Of a stretch of 64,000 nucleotides of DNA, positions 47,395-59,454 are shown piece by piece (positions within the stretch are counted from its first letter, which is position 1; the number at the start of each line of letters is the position of its first letter). The DNA lies in the NCBI GenBank assembly GCA_020465985.1, contig JAANYP010004387.1, positions 434,001 to 498,000 on the forward strand, written 5' to 3'. The notes below the pieces were generated by a model, which worked only from the letters and a program-made list of their open reading frames with translations, had not been told where the DNA came from and did not search any database. Source of the stretch: Centrapalus pauciflorus. Its lineage: Eukaryota; Streptophyta; Magnoliopsida; Asterales; Asteraceae. Made by a program: the position numbers and the translations under genes.

Positions 47395-48056
47395 TCTATA
47401 TATATTAATAAAGAAAAATAATTCTTGACACGTGTCACTTTCTCAGTTCTTCTAATTTTGTTTTCCCACTCATTTTGCCTAATATAATTCTTTCAATTAA
47501 TTTATATAAATGATTTTTAAATAAACTAAAAGATTACTAATATAATTAAATGATTTTAGATGCTTCCTAATTTAACTTCTAATTTACCTAAAATGTTTTA
47601 GCTAGAATTATATAGTTGATTTACAAAACAATTTTTTATATTTTTAAACTTTAAATTAAATGGTACGTGTTTTAATCCTATTTATTATTTATATATAATA
47701 ATAAATAAATAACCTTACTTATTTGTCACGATGTCATGTGTCATCACCCAACAATTTACATGTGACAAAACATATTTTAGAAAAACAAATCATATCTAAA
47801 TCAAATATTCATATTTCAATAATTGATAACTACAATATAATAGAAAGTTTAAATAAAGATGATAAAAAAACTTATTATCATTCACATGTATTTAGAAGTC
47901 TAGAAAAATTATAGTTTATGTCAAATAATAATAATATAATTCTTGTATTTTTTGTAATAAAAGTATTTTTTTAAGTTTTAATTCTTAGTTTGTATGTATC
48001 TAATATAAATAATTATATATTAAAACATCCGTGTAAGACGCGGGTAATAAACTAGT
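47395..48056 (+). mobile_element. Non-autonomous Helitron
   Basis: The 5' end is TCTATATATATTAATAAAG. The 3' end carries a CCGTG-TAAGA-CGCGG hairpin (48029-48043) followed by GTAATAAACTAGT, ending at 48056. The first 200 bp resemble the Helitron at 4460. No protein is encoded. Confidence 0.75.
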
Positions 48057-50289
48057 CTTTATATATAGTAAAATGGATTATTAGATAATGGTAGATAGAA
48101 GTTATCGATCTTTAAAATAATGAGTTGTATTTATTTTTTATTTTATTCTAAATATAATATGTCATACATAAATGACCATCAGTTTAATTTATTATCTTAT
48201 GTTTACGTACTTATATATCTAAGTATATTATGTGTTGGTAAATTTATTAAAAATAAATACATATTATACAAAAAATATTAAATATTTAAAAAGTAAAAAT
48301 AATATAATCTATTCATATATATACTTAAAAGGATCAAGACAACTTATTTTTTAAAATAAAATATTAATAAATAATTACTATATCAATCATTTGTCATCAT
48401 TTAATGATTCAATTTTCTATATCACTTTGTTTATTTTAATAAAATATATGAACATTATGTATCAATTTATATCAATTAAATTAAAAAAATTAAGATGAAT
48501 GATAAATAAAAAAATTTCAATGTATATGTGTGTATATGTATATAAATTCAAAAATATAATAATTATGACAAATAATCATGTTAATTTTGTTTTTTTAATA
48601 GAAATAATATTAATATATCTTAATTTTGAGTTTATATACATTATATGTAAATAAGATTTGTTTAAAATATAGATGCAATAAATGGGTCGGAGTGAATTAA
48701 TACCACATGGCAACCTCTTAGTATTGCCATATGGCATATAACATCTTATTATTGCTATCATATATATTTATCCAAATCTACTATCGTATTTATTCAATTG
48801 CTAAAAATATCAACAAATTTTATTTTTTATTTTTTTTATCGTTTATAGATTATTATTTATTTTTTATTATTAATAACAATGTAATTTTTTATTAATTAAT
48901 GAAACTAATTTTTGTATTGTATATCAAGTTTTTTCATGGTTATGCGAAATTCAATCCAGGATAATACGAGATTAAAAGAACTTTCTATTAGGCAGTAATT
49001 CAATATTAAAGTTGGAATGATTGCATCTGTAGTTACAAACTATCATGTCAACACTTCATTACCAATATCTGTTTCAATACAATACATGTTGAAATATGTG
49101 AACGTAGTAACTAGTAAGCACCAACTAACCATAGTTGCATCTGATTGTTTCGTTTATGTTTAGGGTATTGTCTCAAGCCTCGCAATGGACACCTCCCCAT
49201 GGACCTTGCTAGGGGCTCATAGCCTCCTAGGACTTTGCAAGGGACGTCCCTTGATACTAAAATGAGTTTCATGAGTGTGTGCTTTACACTTTCTAACGTA
49301 TAAATAGATGAATATGAAATCTCATTGGTTTCAAGATTAATTTAATAATATTAAATTACATATATACATTAAAACCACCAACATTGTTTAGAGATTGTAT
49401 ATAGGTTTAGAATGTTAAAATTAGCAAATAAGCATTACCATATCCAAAAAACACTCCTTAATATAAATATAATAAGAGAAAGAATGATGATAAGAGAATT
49501 GTTTGTCTTGTTATTGTATTTAGAAGATGTTTGGATTTGCGTTTGAAAAAGTGTTGCAGCGTTCTGGAAACTAATAATTAGATAATAGTTGTAACAATAA
49601 GTGCTGCCGGAAATATAATATTTGTTTTAGCTTCTGCTGTTTGCTATCATAATTATCAACTAATCAGTTTTTTAAAGTGTTTTGATTTGTGTTTTAACTT
49701 GTAAAATGATTAAATAATCACTTATTAAACAAATAAGCTACATTTTTTAACTTATGAAAAAGTCTGGTTAAATGCAAATAATTATTAGTTAATGTATGCA
49801 ATCCAAACATTTTAAATCAATTACTAGCGTTATTGTAATACAATAATCTAATAATAACGCGAAACCAAATACTATAAAAGAAAATTGCATTTACTTTATG
49901 GAGATTTTCATTTTTCAATACATAGAACATAAAAGTCATCCATTTTTGCATGAAAAAACCAAATTATTAGGAGGGGAAGAGATCCATCCGAAGATGGAAA
50001 CAATATTTTATGGTGATTTGAGAATTTAAAGCAGCAGACAGAATATTTCTTCATATTCACACACACCATAAGCGTCATCAGTCTTACAGCCTGTATATTA
50101 CACACACACACAAACACACAATTGGTTCTTTTTTCACTTGGATTCCTCCATTAATGGCGATCTATCCTCAAATCAAACCAAATACCACTAAGTAACTGCA
50201 TCAATTACCTTGCCATTCATTCAATTTGGGTCCCTGTACTCATTTATACCTCATCAATTCCCCAGCTCATCAATCGTATACACATATAC
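48057..50289. other. AT-rich intergenic DNA with a MITE
   Basis: No gene is recognised. Near 49525-49880 a GTTTGGATTTGCGTTTGAAA start and an inverse-style end (GCGAAACCAAATAC) suggest a MITE, also represented near 10985. 49880-50289 is the upstream region of the O-fucosyltransferase gene and contains a CA-rich run (50100-50120). Confidence 0.4.
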
Positions 50290-53200
50290 ATGGCCAATAA
50301 CAATCACAATCACAATCACTACCAGACCTCCACTTCCACTGGTTCAGGCGCCGATGGACTTTCTCAACGAGTTAACAGCCCTAGATTTTCCGGTCCGATG
50401 ACTCGCCGTGCCCAATCATTCAAACGCAGCAGCAACAACAGCAGCAGCAGTAACAACACTAACGCTAGTAATACGCACCATGAGATTGATGTTCCACTCA
50501 ACTCACCTAGATCTGAACTCGCAGAAGGCTTTGATTCGTTGAGTGAAAAGAAACAGACGCGCTTGACTCAACGGATTCAATCGAAGAGAAGTGGCTCCGG
50601 TGGCGGATCCGGTAACGTTGATTTTGTTGGGTCGTTTGGAGGCGGAGTAGAGAAGAAAAAATTGCTAAGGCACTGGATGTTCTTTGTGTTTTGTGGCTTC
50701 TGCTTGTTTCTGGGAATATTGAAGATCTCTGTTAATGGCTATTTTGGATCTGCCATCGAAAGAATTGGGTTTGATCAGGTTGCTTCATTTCTCGACTACT
50801 TGAAATCAAATTACATTTATATATGATCAGCTTGGTCAGCACTCATTTGGTTGGTTGGTCTGTTAAATCAATTCAGTAAACAACATGTCATGCAATATAT
50901 GTAACGGAGAATCTAACTACAGTATTTAAACAAGTTTGAATTCTAGGATGATTATTCTTTCTTTTATTTATCAAGGATATAACATTGATATTGACACCAT
51001 TGCAGAAAGGATGTGTGAAAACTATGTGTTGTTTTTTATATAAATGTAGTAAAGCTAAATGACTTTTTCTGCTATGATCTAGTCCATGGTTACTCACAAT
51101 CTAAGGACTGCCGAGTGGTACAAAGCTAATAATGTTATGAGATCATAAAACTTGTACTAAAGAAGCATATATACTATAAGTACTTTTCATTTTATAAATC
51201 TTTTACTATTAATTTGGTCTCTTTCCATTTGAGGATGGATACTTATATTATTTTGTTATATAGATACATCATGCTTGAATATTCATTAGTGTATAATTTA
51301 TTTGCATGTCAAACTTTGAATAGCATGACTGACTTTTATGTGTGGGTATTGTGCTTTTTTTCATGACTGTCCTGCCTTCTCGAATTAGGATTCTTGGGAT
51401 TCGTCAATGGCTCATAAGAACCACAGGGATCATGTATCTCACGACAATAGATATCAGGATGATATTCATCATAATGCTAGAGTTGAAGAAAACAATGTGC
51501 AACAAACTTTAAAGATGGTAGCTTCTGGAATAGTTGGTGATCACGATCATAAGGATGATGTAAGTCTATACATTCTGATGAAATCTGGAAAATACCTTTC
51601 CAACATCCTTTTTCTTGTTGATTATTGATGGAGCGGATTGTGTATGAAATCAAATGATTTTAGTTCACAGGTGTATGGGCTAAGCCAAGTAGCGATAATT
51701 TCACTCAGTGCATTGACCGTCCAAAGAGTCAAAAGAGTAAGCTTTAAAATGACTTTAACCACTGGACTCTGGGAACCTACTTGTTGATCCTGTTCTTCAT
51801 CTTGCAGAGTTGGATGAAAAGACCAATGGTTACCTTCTTATCAATGCAAATGGAGGCTTGAATCAAATGAGATTTGGGGTCTGATATATTTTTATTCTAA
51901 CAAACTTAGTATTTTAACCACCATTTCTAGGTGTATTTAAATTATCTATTAATCTAATAACAGATTTGTAGTGCAGATATGTGATATGGTTGCTGTTGCT
52001 AAAATTATGAAGGCAACGTTAGTCCTTCCTTCTCTTGATCACACTTCCTACTGGGCTGATGAGAGGCATGTATTCTGGTTCCCCGTTTTGCGAAAGAAAC
52101 TGTTTAATGTGCTTAAATCAATGAACCCTCATTTTTGGAAATTATGCATGTGTTTAGTGTGGTGATTCTCTTTTATTTTATTTTTCTAATTTTATATCTT
52201 ATATTTTCAGTGGCTTCAAAGATCTGTTTGATTGGCAACATTTTATCAAAACCTTGAAAGAGGACGTCCACATAGTTGAGGCGTTGCCACCCGTGTATGC
52301 TGGACTTGAACCTTTTGCCAAGACTCCGATTTCATGGTCGAAGGTGACCTTTGAGCATTCACTTTTACTGTATTTTAGGCTTGGCATATTATGGAGTTGT
52401 GTAGTCTTTCTTGCGAGCCAACTTTTGGTCTTTGTTCTCAGGTTAGTTATTATAAAATGGAGATCGTGCCGCTCCTGAAACATCACAAAGTCGTGTATTT
52501 CACTCATACTGATTCCAGGATTGCCAACAATGGTATCTCAAACTCCATTCAAAAGTTAAGGTGTCGTGTCAATTACAAGGCACTAAAGTATTCTGCACCA
52601 ATAGAAGAACTAGGTAAGACTTTGGTTGCAAGAATGCGACAAAATGGAAGTCCATATCTTGCTTTGCACTTGAGGTATCTCTCACTCCATTTTTCTCTTC
52701 TTTTTTGTATGAGTTAAGAAACCTGTTGATCTCATGCTCCTACGACCACCTCTCATCCCCTTGACCTATAATCATAATCAGTCTCTACCCGACACAACAT
52801 TTTGATCAGTTTAAAACACAAATCCAAACACCCCCTTGCTATCAGTGATTTGAAGCCAATCAATTTTCCTCAAAATTAGCTTTAATTTTGTTTTGGTGGA
52901 GCTATTATGGAGATCATCAACATCATTCTATTCTTTTCGTTCTTCCTTGTTAGGTATGAGAAGGACATGCTTGCATTTACCGGGTGTAGCCACAATTTGA
53001 CAGCAGAAGAAGACGAAGAACTACGTACGATGAGATATGAAGTGAGTCATTGGAAGGAAAAAGAGATAGATGGGTCAGAGAAAAGGCAGCTTGGTGGCTG
53101 TCCTTTGACCCCAAGAGAGACATCCCTTTTGCTCAAAGGGTTGGGCTTCCCATCCACCACCCGAATTTACTTAGTAGCCGGTGAAGCATACGGAAGAGGG

Positions 53201-54722
53201 ACAATGCGAAGTCTGAACCATGATTTCCCAAACATTTTCTCGCATTTCAGTCTTTCCACCGAAAGAGAATTGAAGCCTTTCAGGAACCACCAGAACATGC
53301 TGGCTGGTTTGGATTATGTTGTAGCTCTTCAGAGCGACGTTTTTGTTTACACTTATGATGGGAATATGGCCAAGGCAGTTCAAGGTCATAGGCGATTTGA
53401 GAACTTCAAGACAACCATCAATCCTGATAGGTATGGTCCCTGCTGTTTCTTCCCATCTTTTGATACAAGTGTGATGTCATCGTTACAAGTAGTACTGCTC
53501 TTTCTTGGTCTCTAGCATCTGCTTTTCATAGAAAATGAGGGATGAATGGAGGTCAGTGATCTGTTACTCTTTAACAACATTATACTCCATTATTCTCTCC
53601 AACAACATTTAAGGGTGCAGACAAGATTAGTTGGTTCATGAAAGCTGGTGAGCTGGCTTGTTAAACAGCCTTGCAAGTCCAACCATGTGATGAGCCTAAA
53701 CTAAGACTATCTGAGTGGTGCTCAGGCCTAGTATAGCCTGTGTTCTGCAACTTGATCAACGTATATAACTCGAGCTTATGAGTTTTCTTGATCTCATATA
53801 TTTTTTTCGCGGAAAATGAAACTTGAGGCAACCGAACTGCGGCCAAAGTTCAAATAAAATGTCAAAGGAGACCATTCAACTTTCCAATAGGTGTCATTTA
53901 CACCAAATCCAGCCAAAATGGCGCCAAATCCATCATTTCCTCCATCCCTTTTTTTTTTATGCTTTACATATTATATTTTAACCACCATAAAATTATATAT
54001 TTATGCTTTGACCACCAACATAAGTCACAGGCATTTTCATCATTTTTCTCTATTTTATCTGACTTTGGTTTAAATGATACCAGTTGGAAAGTTAGGTGGC
54101 TCCCATTTGATGTTAATTTCAGTTGGGTTACCTATATGGAACTATGGCCTGCTTTTATCGCCTCCAATATTTTCCCTTCTTTTAACTTGCAAAGCCTTTT
54201 CAAAAAAATTATCTTTATTGGCACTATGCCAAAAGAAACTATACAAGCCAACATGAACTTAACTTACCTGCTTTTACGAACCAAGTCTCAAAACCAAACA
54301 AGCTTTGGCTTGGCTCAAATACAATTGTGTCTTAGCCAGGGGCAGACCTATTTTGCACCCTCGTTCAAAGATTTTGGTAGGTTTTTGTAGTGTAAAACTG
54401 AGAGAAAAAATTGTTATTTGTGTTATGGTAGTGCATATCCTGCTTCAATTTCCAGGATAGTCCCCTGCCTCCATGATAGTAATAATGCCAACTCGTTACC
54501 TTTCCTTTGCATTTCTGCAGGATGAATTTTGTTAAACTTGTCGATCAATTTGATGAAGGGAAAATATCTTGGGAGAAATTTAGCTCAGAAGTGAAGAAGC
54601 TTCATGAAAACAGAAATGGAGGTCCATACTTGAGGGAGGCAGGGGAATTTCCAAAACTGGAAGAGAGCTTTTACGCAAATCCACTTCCTGGATGTATATG
54701 CAATAGAACACATGATAAATAG
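50290..54722 (+). CDS. O-fucosyltransferase family protein (GT106/GT65-like), type II membrane protein
   Basis: Nine exons: 50290-50778, 51389-51559, 51664-51736, 51808-51878, 51977-52065, 52211-52343, 52442-52674, 52954-53430 and 54521-54722. They total 1938 nt (645 aa plus TAG) with matching phases. Intron 5 uses a GC donor (GAGAG|GCATGT); the rest are GT-AG. The N-terminus is Ser/Asn-rich and cytosolic. One membrane anchor lies at about residues 128-148 (WMFFVFCGFCLFLGIL), as in Golgi enzymes. The catalytic domain starts with WAKPSSDNFTQCI and has the family motif GGLNQMR (260-266), then HLRYEKDMLAFTGC (from 418), RIYLVAGEAYG, and FVYTYDGNMA near the end. The family transfers fucose or rhamnose to proteins or cell-wall glycans; the exact acceptor cannot be told. 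Intron 8 (1.1 kb) contains a transposon-like terminus near 54338 (CAGGGGCAGACC). Confidence 0.9.
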
Positions 54723-55480
54723 GGTTTACAACATCGCTAAACCTGATCCCCCCAAGCAGAACATCATTAAAACTAGTTGAGCAGCCAAATTGCAGGTGCA
54801 AAAACAAAGACAGAAGTTTCATTTTCTTGATGAAATCAATACATTAAAAGTAGCAGATTGATCGGTGAAGTACTATTATACCCCAGGATCATCCGGTCAA
54901 TCTTATTGATTTGCATCGTTGTTCCACAAGCCCCTCGAAGTAATTTGAGCAGCTGAGGTCGAAATTTTAGAATTGGCGCAGGCTGCAAGTTGAGTTTCAG
55001 TATAGGATTTTATGATACTTGAAATAGATGCGCCGTAATACTTGTTTCATAACTTATATGATACAACAACATTCATGTTTCTTGTTTTGATCCTAACTGA
55101 ACTGGAATAGGAGATTTTTTTTGCTCAGTTTTGGATCAATGATTGGTACTCTCCCACTTTACCCAACCTTTTATTGAAACAACATTGGAAGAACAACACA
55201 AATATCGTATTGTTTTGTTTGATTATCTTCAGCTTTGGTTACATGCTTGGTACACAAATATCTTATTGTTTGGTACTTTGGTTATATGGTTTGTTAATTG
55301 AATGTTTAAAATACATTTGCTTCGTTTATGTTTGAAGGTCAAAACATGATAACACAAACTTAAATACTTGTTTAAATTGCTAGATGGGCTAAATTAATAC
55401 ATAAAAATGTAATGTACTTTCATTTATTTAGTGATTTGTGTCATTCATCTAGTAACTAAACTCTTGTACTTTCATTTATT
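54723..55480 (+). other. 3' flank of the O-fucosyltransferase gene
   Basis: This is probably 3' UTR followed by intergenic DNA. Two short stretches around 55205 and 55260 repeat AAATATCxTATTGTTT. No gene is seen. Confidence 0.35.
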
Positions 55481-55863
55481 TTTTTAAAAAAATAAAAATA
55501 AAATATAATTAAAGTGATTAATTTATAAATATATATAAATAAAATAATATTAAACTATATCTATCCAAATCTAATATATATTTTGAGTTCAAATCAAATT
55601 TAAAAAAATTTAATACTCTAATAACTTATTAATTATAATATAATATAATTTTACAAGAATATAGAAAAATAATTACTACTTATATATATCTAAAAAAGAA
55701 AATTAAAAGATCATGATAAATAATAATATCATTTTTATATACTTTTGTAAAAAAAAAAAATAATATTTCTATCTTACGTTTTAGTTTATTATATTTTATA
55801 CAAACAACAACATACTAAAAATATACTAAAAATATTCGTGTAATATGCTAGTAATAAACTAGT
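55481..55863 (+). mobile_element. Helitron 3' part
   Basis: The sequence ends GTAATAAACTAGT at 55863. It matches the minus-strand Helitron at 20354-20778 through shared blocks such as AACTTATTAATTATAATATA and TTTTAGTTTATTATATTTT. The terminal hairpin is decayed and the 5' end was not located. Confidence 0.55.
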
Positions 55864-55890
55864 ATTCCATAAATGAATGAAAGTATGTTA

Positions 55891-55998
55891 TACTTGCTTT
55901 ATTTTGTCAATTGTTTGATATACTTGCTTTATTTTGTCAATTGTTTGATAGTTAAAACATGAAAGTATGTTATACTTGCTTTATTTTGTCAATTTTGT
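55891..55998. repeat. 30-bp tandem repeat (2.9 copies)
   Basis: Unit starting TACTTGCTTTATTTTGTCAA occurs perfectly at 55891-55920 and 55921-55950, then again, truncated, at about 55973-55998 after a short spacer that itself repeats GAAAGTATGTTA. Confidence 0.85.
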
Positions 55999-56584
55999 CA
56001 TACTTGACTCACAAACCTTAAGTTGTGCTAAAACTTAATTTGATAGTTTGACAAAGCCTTGATGATGGAGGCTTGAGCTTGGGGAAAGATATCCTCCTGG
56101 TCACAAGCTCAATTTGAGAGAAGTTCAACTACAACACACCCTAATAACATAACTCGATAATCGATTCAACTTTTTTGCAGCCCTACTGATATAGACATCA
56201 ACCCTTACATATTACACAAGCCACAAAAACCTCCGGTCGATCTTTGAAAGCTCAAGTCGGACTTGTTATACGTTTCGAGCTTCCTTTTGTACCTGAACTT
56301 TATTTATTTATATTAGTTTTCAAATTAAAATGTACCCATATAATTAAAAAAAAGGAACTACATTTGAGTAAAATTCCTGCTTATTCCAAAGCTTATGAGC
56401 AGTTTAAATCATTACATTCAAAAGTCAAAAGCATAGTCCTAAGCTTACAAATATAAAATCAAACAAAAAGCTCTTGAAAATCAACACCAACAAACAACAA
56501 TGACAACACTACCACCAAGATCTTAATGAAACAAACAAATGAAGGTAAATCAAAGAGCTAAAGACTCACAAAAACAACCTTTAA

Positions 56585-57214
56585 TTAACCTGACCCACCA
56601 AGAACACTCTTAAGTTTCTTAACAGTTGCTGCATCGAGGAAAGTTGTCTTGACCACCAACTCCGTTGGCAAATCATTAGCAAACAGAGCAAAATCGGTAA
56701 TCTGGAGCCCCGGCACAGGACTACTGAAGCTCACGAAAGCGAGAGCAGGTCCCTTACCAGAGTTTATCTGGAAGTGAAGCAGTCCTTGTGGGAAAATCAT
56801 TATATCCCCTTTGTATAAAGTCTTGAAGTAGACTGTATTAGCAGATGATATGAATCCAGCACAAATGGTCCCTTGGATTACCAACAAAACTTCCGAGCCT
56901 CCAGGGTGCGTGTGCATCGGGATAACCCCACCCTCAGCTAGGTCCAACCTAGCGATGGATATTCCAAGCCCATTCAAACCCGGAAACTGGGGAGTGAATG
57001 CTGGAGTGACAGCAGCTTTGATGAGATTGCTCGTGTTCCCAGCAACACCAAGCCCCGAATAAATAAAATCAGCTTCAGTCACTTTCTTGACATCCTTACA
57101 AGGGAAGCCAGAAGGAGTGTCAGACTTAGACAAATCAGCTACGCAAAAATCGTTCACCGATGCATGGGAGGCCACAAAGAGAAAAGAGAACACAAGAACA
57201 GTTTGGAGCAACAT
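56585..57214 (-). CDS. GLP: Germin-like protein (ABP19/ABP20-type cupin)
   Basis: Single exon of 209 aa read from ATG at 57214. Residues 1-18 form a secretion signal. Cys24 and Cys39 are the usual germin disulfide pair. Asn60 (NTS) is a possible glycosylation site. Germin box 1 contains the metal ligands His101, His103 and Glu108 (HTHPGGSE), and box 2 contains His147 (FPQGLLHFQIN), completing the manganese site. Length and motifs are standard for apoplastic germin-like proteins. The sequence is of the type named auxin-binding protein 19/20. Some relatives have superoxide dismutase activity, but this cannot be read from sequence. The gene has its own TATA box and appears intact. Confidence 0.93.
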   Translation of the reverse strand: MLLQTVLVFSFLFVASHASVNDFCVADLSKSDTPSGFPCKDVKKVTEADFIYSGLGVAGNTSNLIKAAVTPAFTPQFPGLNGLGISIARLDLAEGGVIPMHTHPGGSEVLLVIQGTICAGFISSANTVYFKTLYKGDIMIFPQGLLHFQINSGKGPALAFVSFSSPVPGLQITDFALFANDLPTELVVKTTFLDAATVKKLKSVLGGSG

Positions 57215-57261
57215 TTTGATGGAAAGTTTTTGTGGGTGTTTTCAATTGAGATAATAGATGA

Positions 57262-57272
57262 GGATTTATATA
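57262..57272 (-). promoter_or_regulatory. TATA box of the germin-like gene
   Basis: TATATAAATCC on the minus strand lies about 50 bp upstream of the ATG at 57214. It gives a short leader, as usual for this family. Confidence 0.6.
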
Positions 57273-57562
57273 GAAGGAGATAAGATGGGCATGGCCATGC
57301 ATGCAAAAGGGTTCACGTGAATGGGGTATCAACAATTAATAAAGAAAAGCCACAAATTCTTTGTCTATTATGCATGTGACTGCATAAGTCTTCATACAAG
57401 AACAAGATTTCTGTATTTCTTTCATCTAAAAGCATATCCTGCCCATAATATCAAACAATCTACAAGATAAACTTTATCGATTATCGTCCACCCATTGGCA
57501 CACCCCTCAGGATGTAACAGTGAATACACAGATTTTATTAGGGTTCAAACACATTACCTTTA

Positions 57563-57877
57563 GGGGGCGTTTGGTTCGTGGATTTTTTTACCTGGGATTT
57601 GCATTTTGTCAAAGGATTTGCATTATGCAGCATTTGCATTTGTCAGGATTTTGTCAAAGAATTTGCATTATCTTATAGAAAAAATTTGTTAATCTGAAAA
57701 ATGCAAGGTAACTGGGATTTAAAATCCTAGGGGGGAGGATGGGATTTTAAATAACAAAGAATGGAAGGATTTAAGAAATCCTGGGATTTAAATCCTTACT
57801 GAAATCTGCGAACCAAACGCAGGATTTTAAATGCAAATCCTAGGAAATCCCAGGAAATCCGCGAACCAAACGCCCCC
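57563..57877. mobile_element. Tourist-like MITE (PIF/Harbinger), 315 bp
   Basis: The inverted ends are GGGGGCGTTTGGTTCG and CGAACCAAACGCCCCC, flanked by TTA on both sides (57560-57562 and 57878-57880). A TTA duplication and G-rich ends identify the PIF/Harbinger class. The body has inverted CTGGGATTT/AAATCCCAG words. It lies about 350 bp upstream of the germin-like start codon. Confidence 0.85.
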
Positions 57878-57880
57878 TTA

Positions 57881-59249
57881 GGTTATTTAATTTGACACTA
57901 CTTAAACAATTTAAGCCCATTTGAGCTTAAGAATGCAGCTTAATTAAGATGCACGTTATTCGTTTATACAATTTACCTTAAAGTTCTGCAATTGTATACG
58001 TTGGTTGATTTTGATTATCCTTTTTGCAAGTGATTACACGAGACTTGTAATTTGATTTTACTTAAACCACATACATGAAACAAAAATGAAGATCACCATA
58101 TCAAATCATAGTGACATGAATTAGGCTAAGATGTATGACAGTAAGTACGTATCCGATGACTAGCTACCAGGATGATGATAGAAAACTACTGGTTTTAATT
58201 TGTTGTGAATAATTAATTGTGTTGTTAGTCTTCTTATGATTTTGACAGAAACTAGGAAATGATTATGATAACATATTTAAAAAAAATATGGTTTAAATTT
58301 GAAGAAATTTCCATGTCAAAACAGGCAACAGATATTTCAAATTGGAAAGAAAAATATCAGAAGCAGTCTCAGTGGTCCTTGGACCAATTTCATGAGGGGC
58401 TAAAATGGTGGAAAAAAGACACTTTTTGACAACCATAAAGATCTAACAAGGCCAATTTTTTTTGTCATTTTGGAAGATGTTCTTTCATAAGAAATTGTGT
58501 GGATCTTGTGAGTTGCCTATCCTTTAGGGCATGGAATATCTAGCAGTGAAAAAAAGGGCAAAAACTATCATCTAAATATCCAAGTAGAAAAGGTTGGAAC
58601 ATTAGATTGAACATTTGAACTCTTTTAACTCCCAAGACATTAAAATTGACTCTTGTACAAACTCATAATACTTCAAAACTATTGATTATAGCATAAACAA
58701 GTCAAGGTTATCTCCTAACATCCTCATTAAACAAAGACTTGCTCTTAACTCTTAATATACCAAATCATTAAACAATAGAGACGTCTGAATATAGTACCAA
58801 CAACTTGTTCTTTAAACCGTACATAAAATAAATGGTAAATTGTGTAATACGTGGTTGAATCATAACCCACACCCTCTGGGCCCCACCGACCAGTCCCACA
58901 GTCAAAATAAGTAAGGTAAATTGTGTAATACGTGGTTAGGACATGTGTCAGTGTTTGATCCTTGGACCTCCACTATATATTTCATGTCTTTGGTAAGCTA
59001 CCATCATGATGACTTGAACTATAGCTGATTGTTAACAACAAGAACAATAGTGGCTTATAAACTAAATGAAAACCCTCCATGTTAAACTCTTTCAAATCTT
59101 TCTTGCATAATTGTAGTAGAAGTGTAAGACATCAAACCTATTTCCATCCTTTCAAATTGAGCATCCCTTCCTTCTCAAAGTCATCAAACATATATATAGA
59201 CGAGTTAGTGTACGCAAATAGCAAGTCGTCAAGTACGCAAATAGAACCT
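57881..59249. other. Intergenic DNA, no gene seen
   Basis: No gene is supported. A 22-bp direct repeat beginning GGTAAATTGTGTAATACGTG occurs near 58834 and 58916. Confidence 0.45.
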
Positions 59250-59433
59250 GGTTATAATTGGTAAGTCAGGTTTTCTAAATACTGAAAAATCGGGTTCTAA
59301 TAGTCGGATTTCACAAAACCAGAAGAAAAAAAATAACTCGAAGACTTTTCTAGGAAAAAATAATATGAAGGGACAAAAACGCTAAAAACGTGAAAACATG
59401 ATGATTTTTTCCATAATTAACTCTTTTTCTTTA
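59250..59433. repeat. Half copy of the 306-bp MITE family
   Basis: It contains the right-arm pattern ATAACTCGAAGACTTTTC, then GGACAAAAACGC and AACGTGAAAACATG, ending in a TTTTTTCCATAATTAA form of the terminus. The matching left arm is missing. Confidence 0.5.
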
Positions 59434-59454
59434 CATAAAGTCATGTTTAATTAC

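Noticed and set aside
50210..50401. Overlapping open frame at the start of the O-fucosyltransferase gene
   Set aside because: It runs in a different frame over the leader and first exon. The frame from ATG 50290 continues into all later exons and is preferred.
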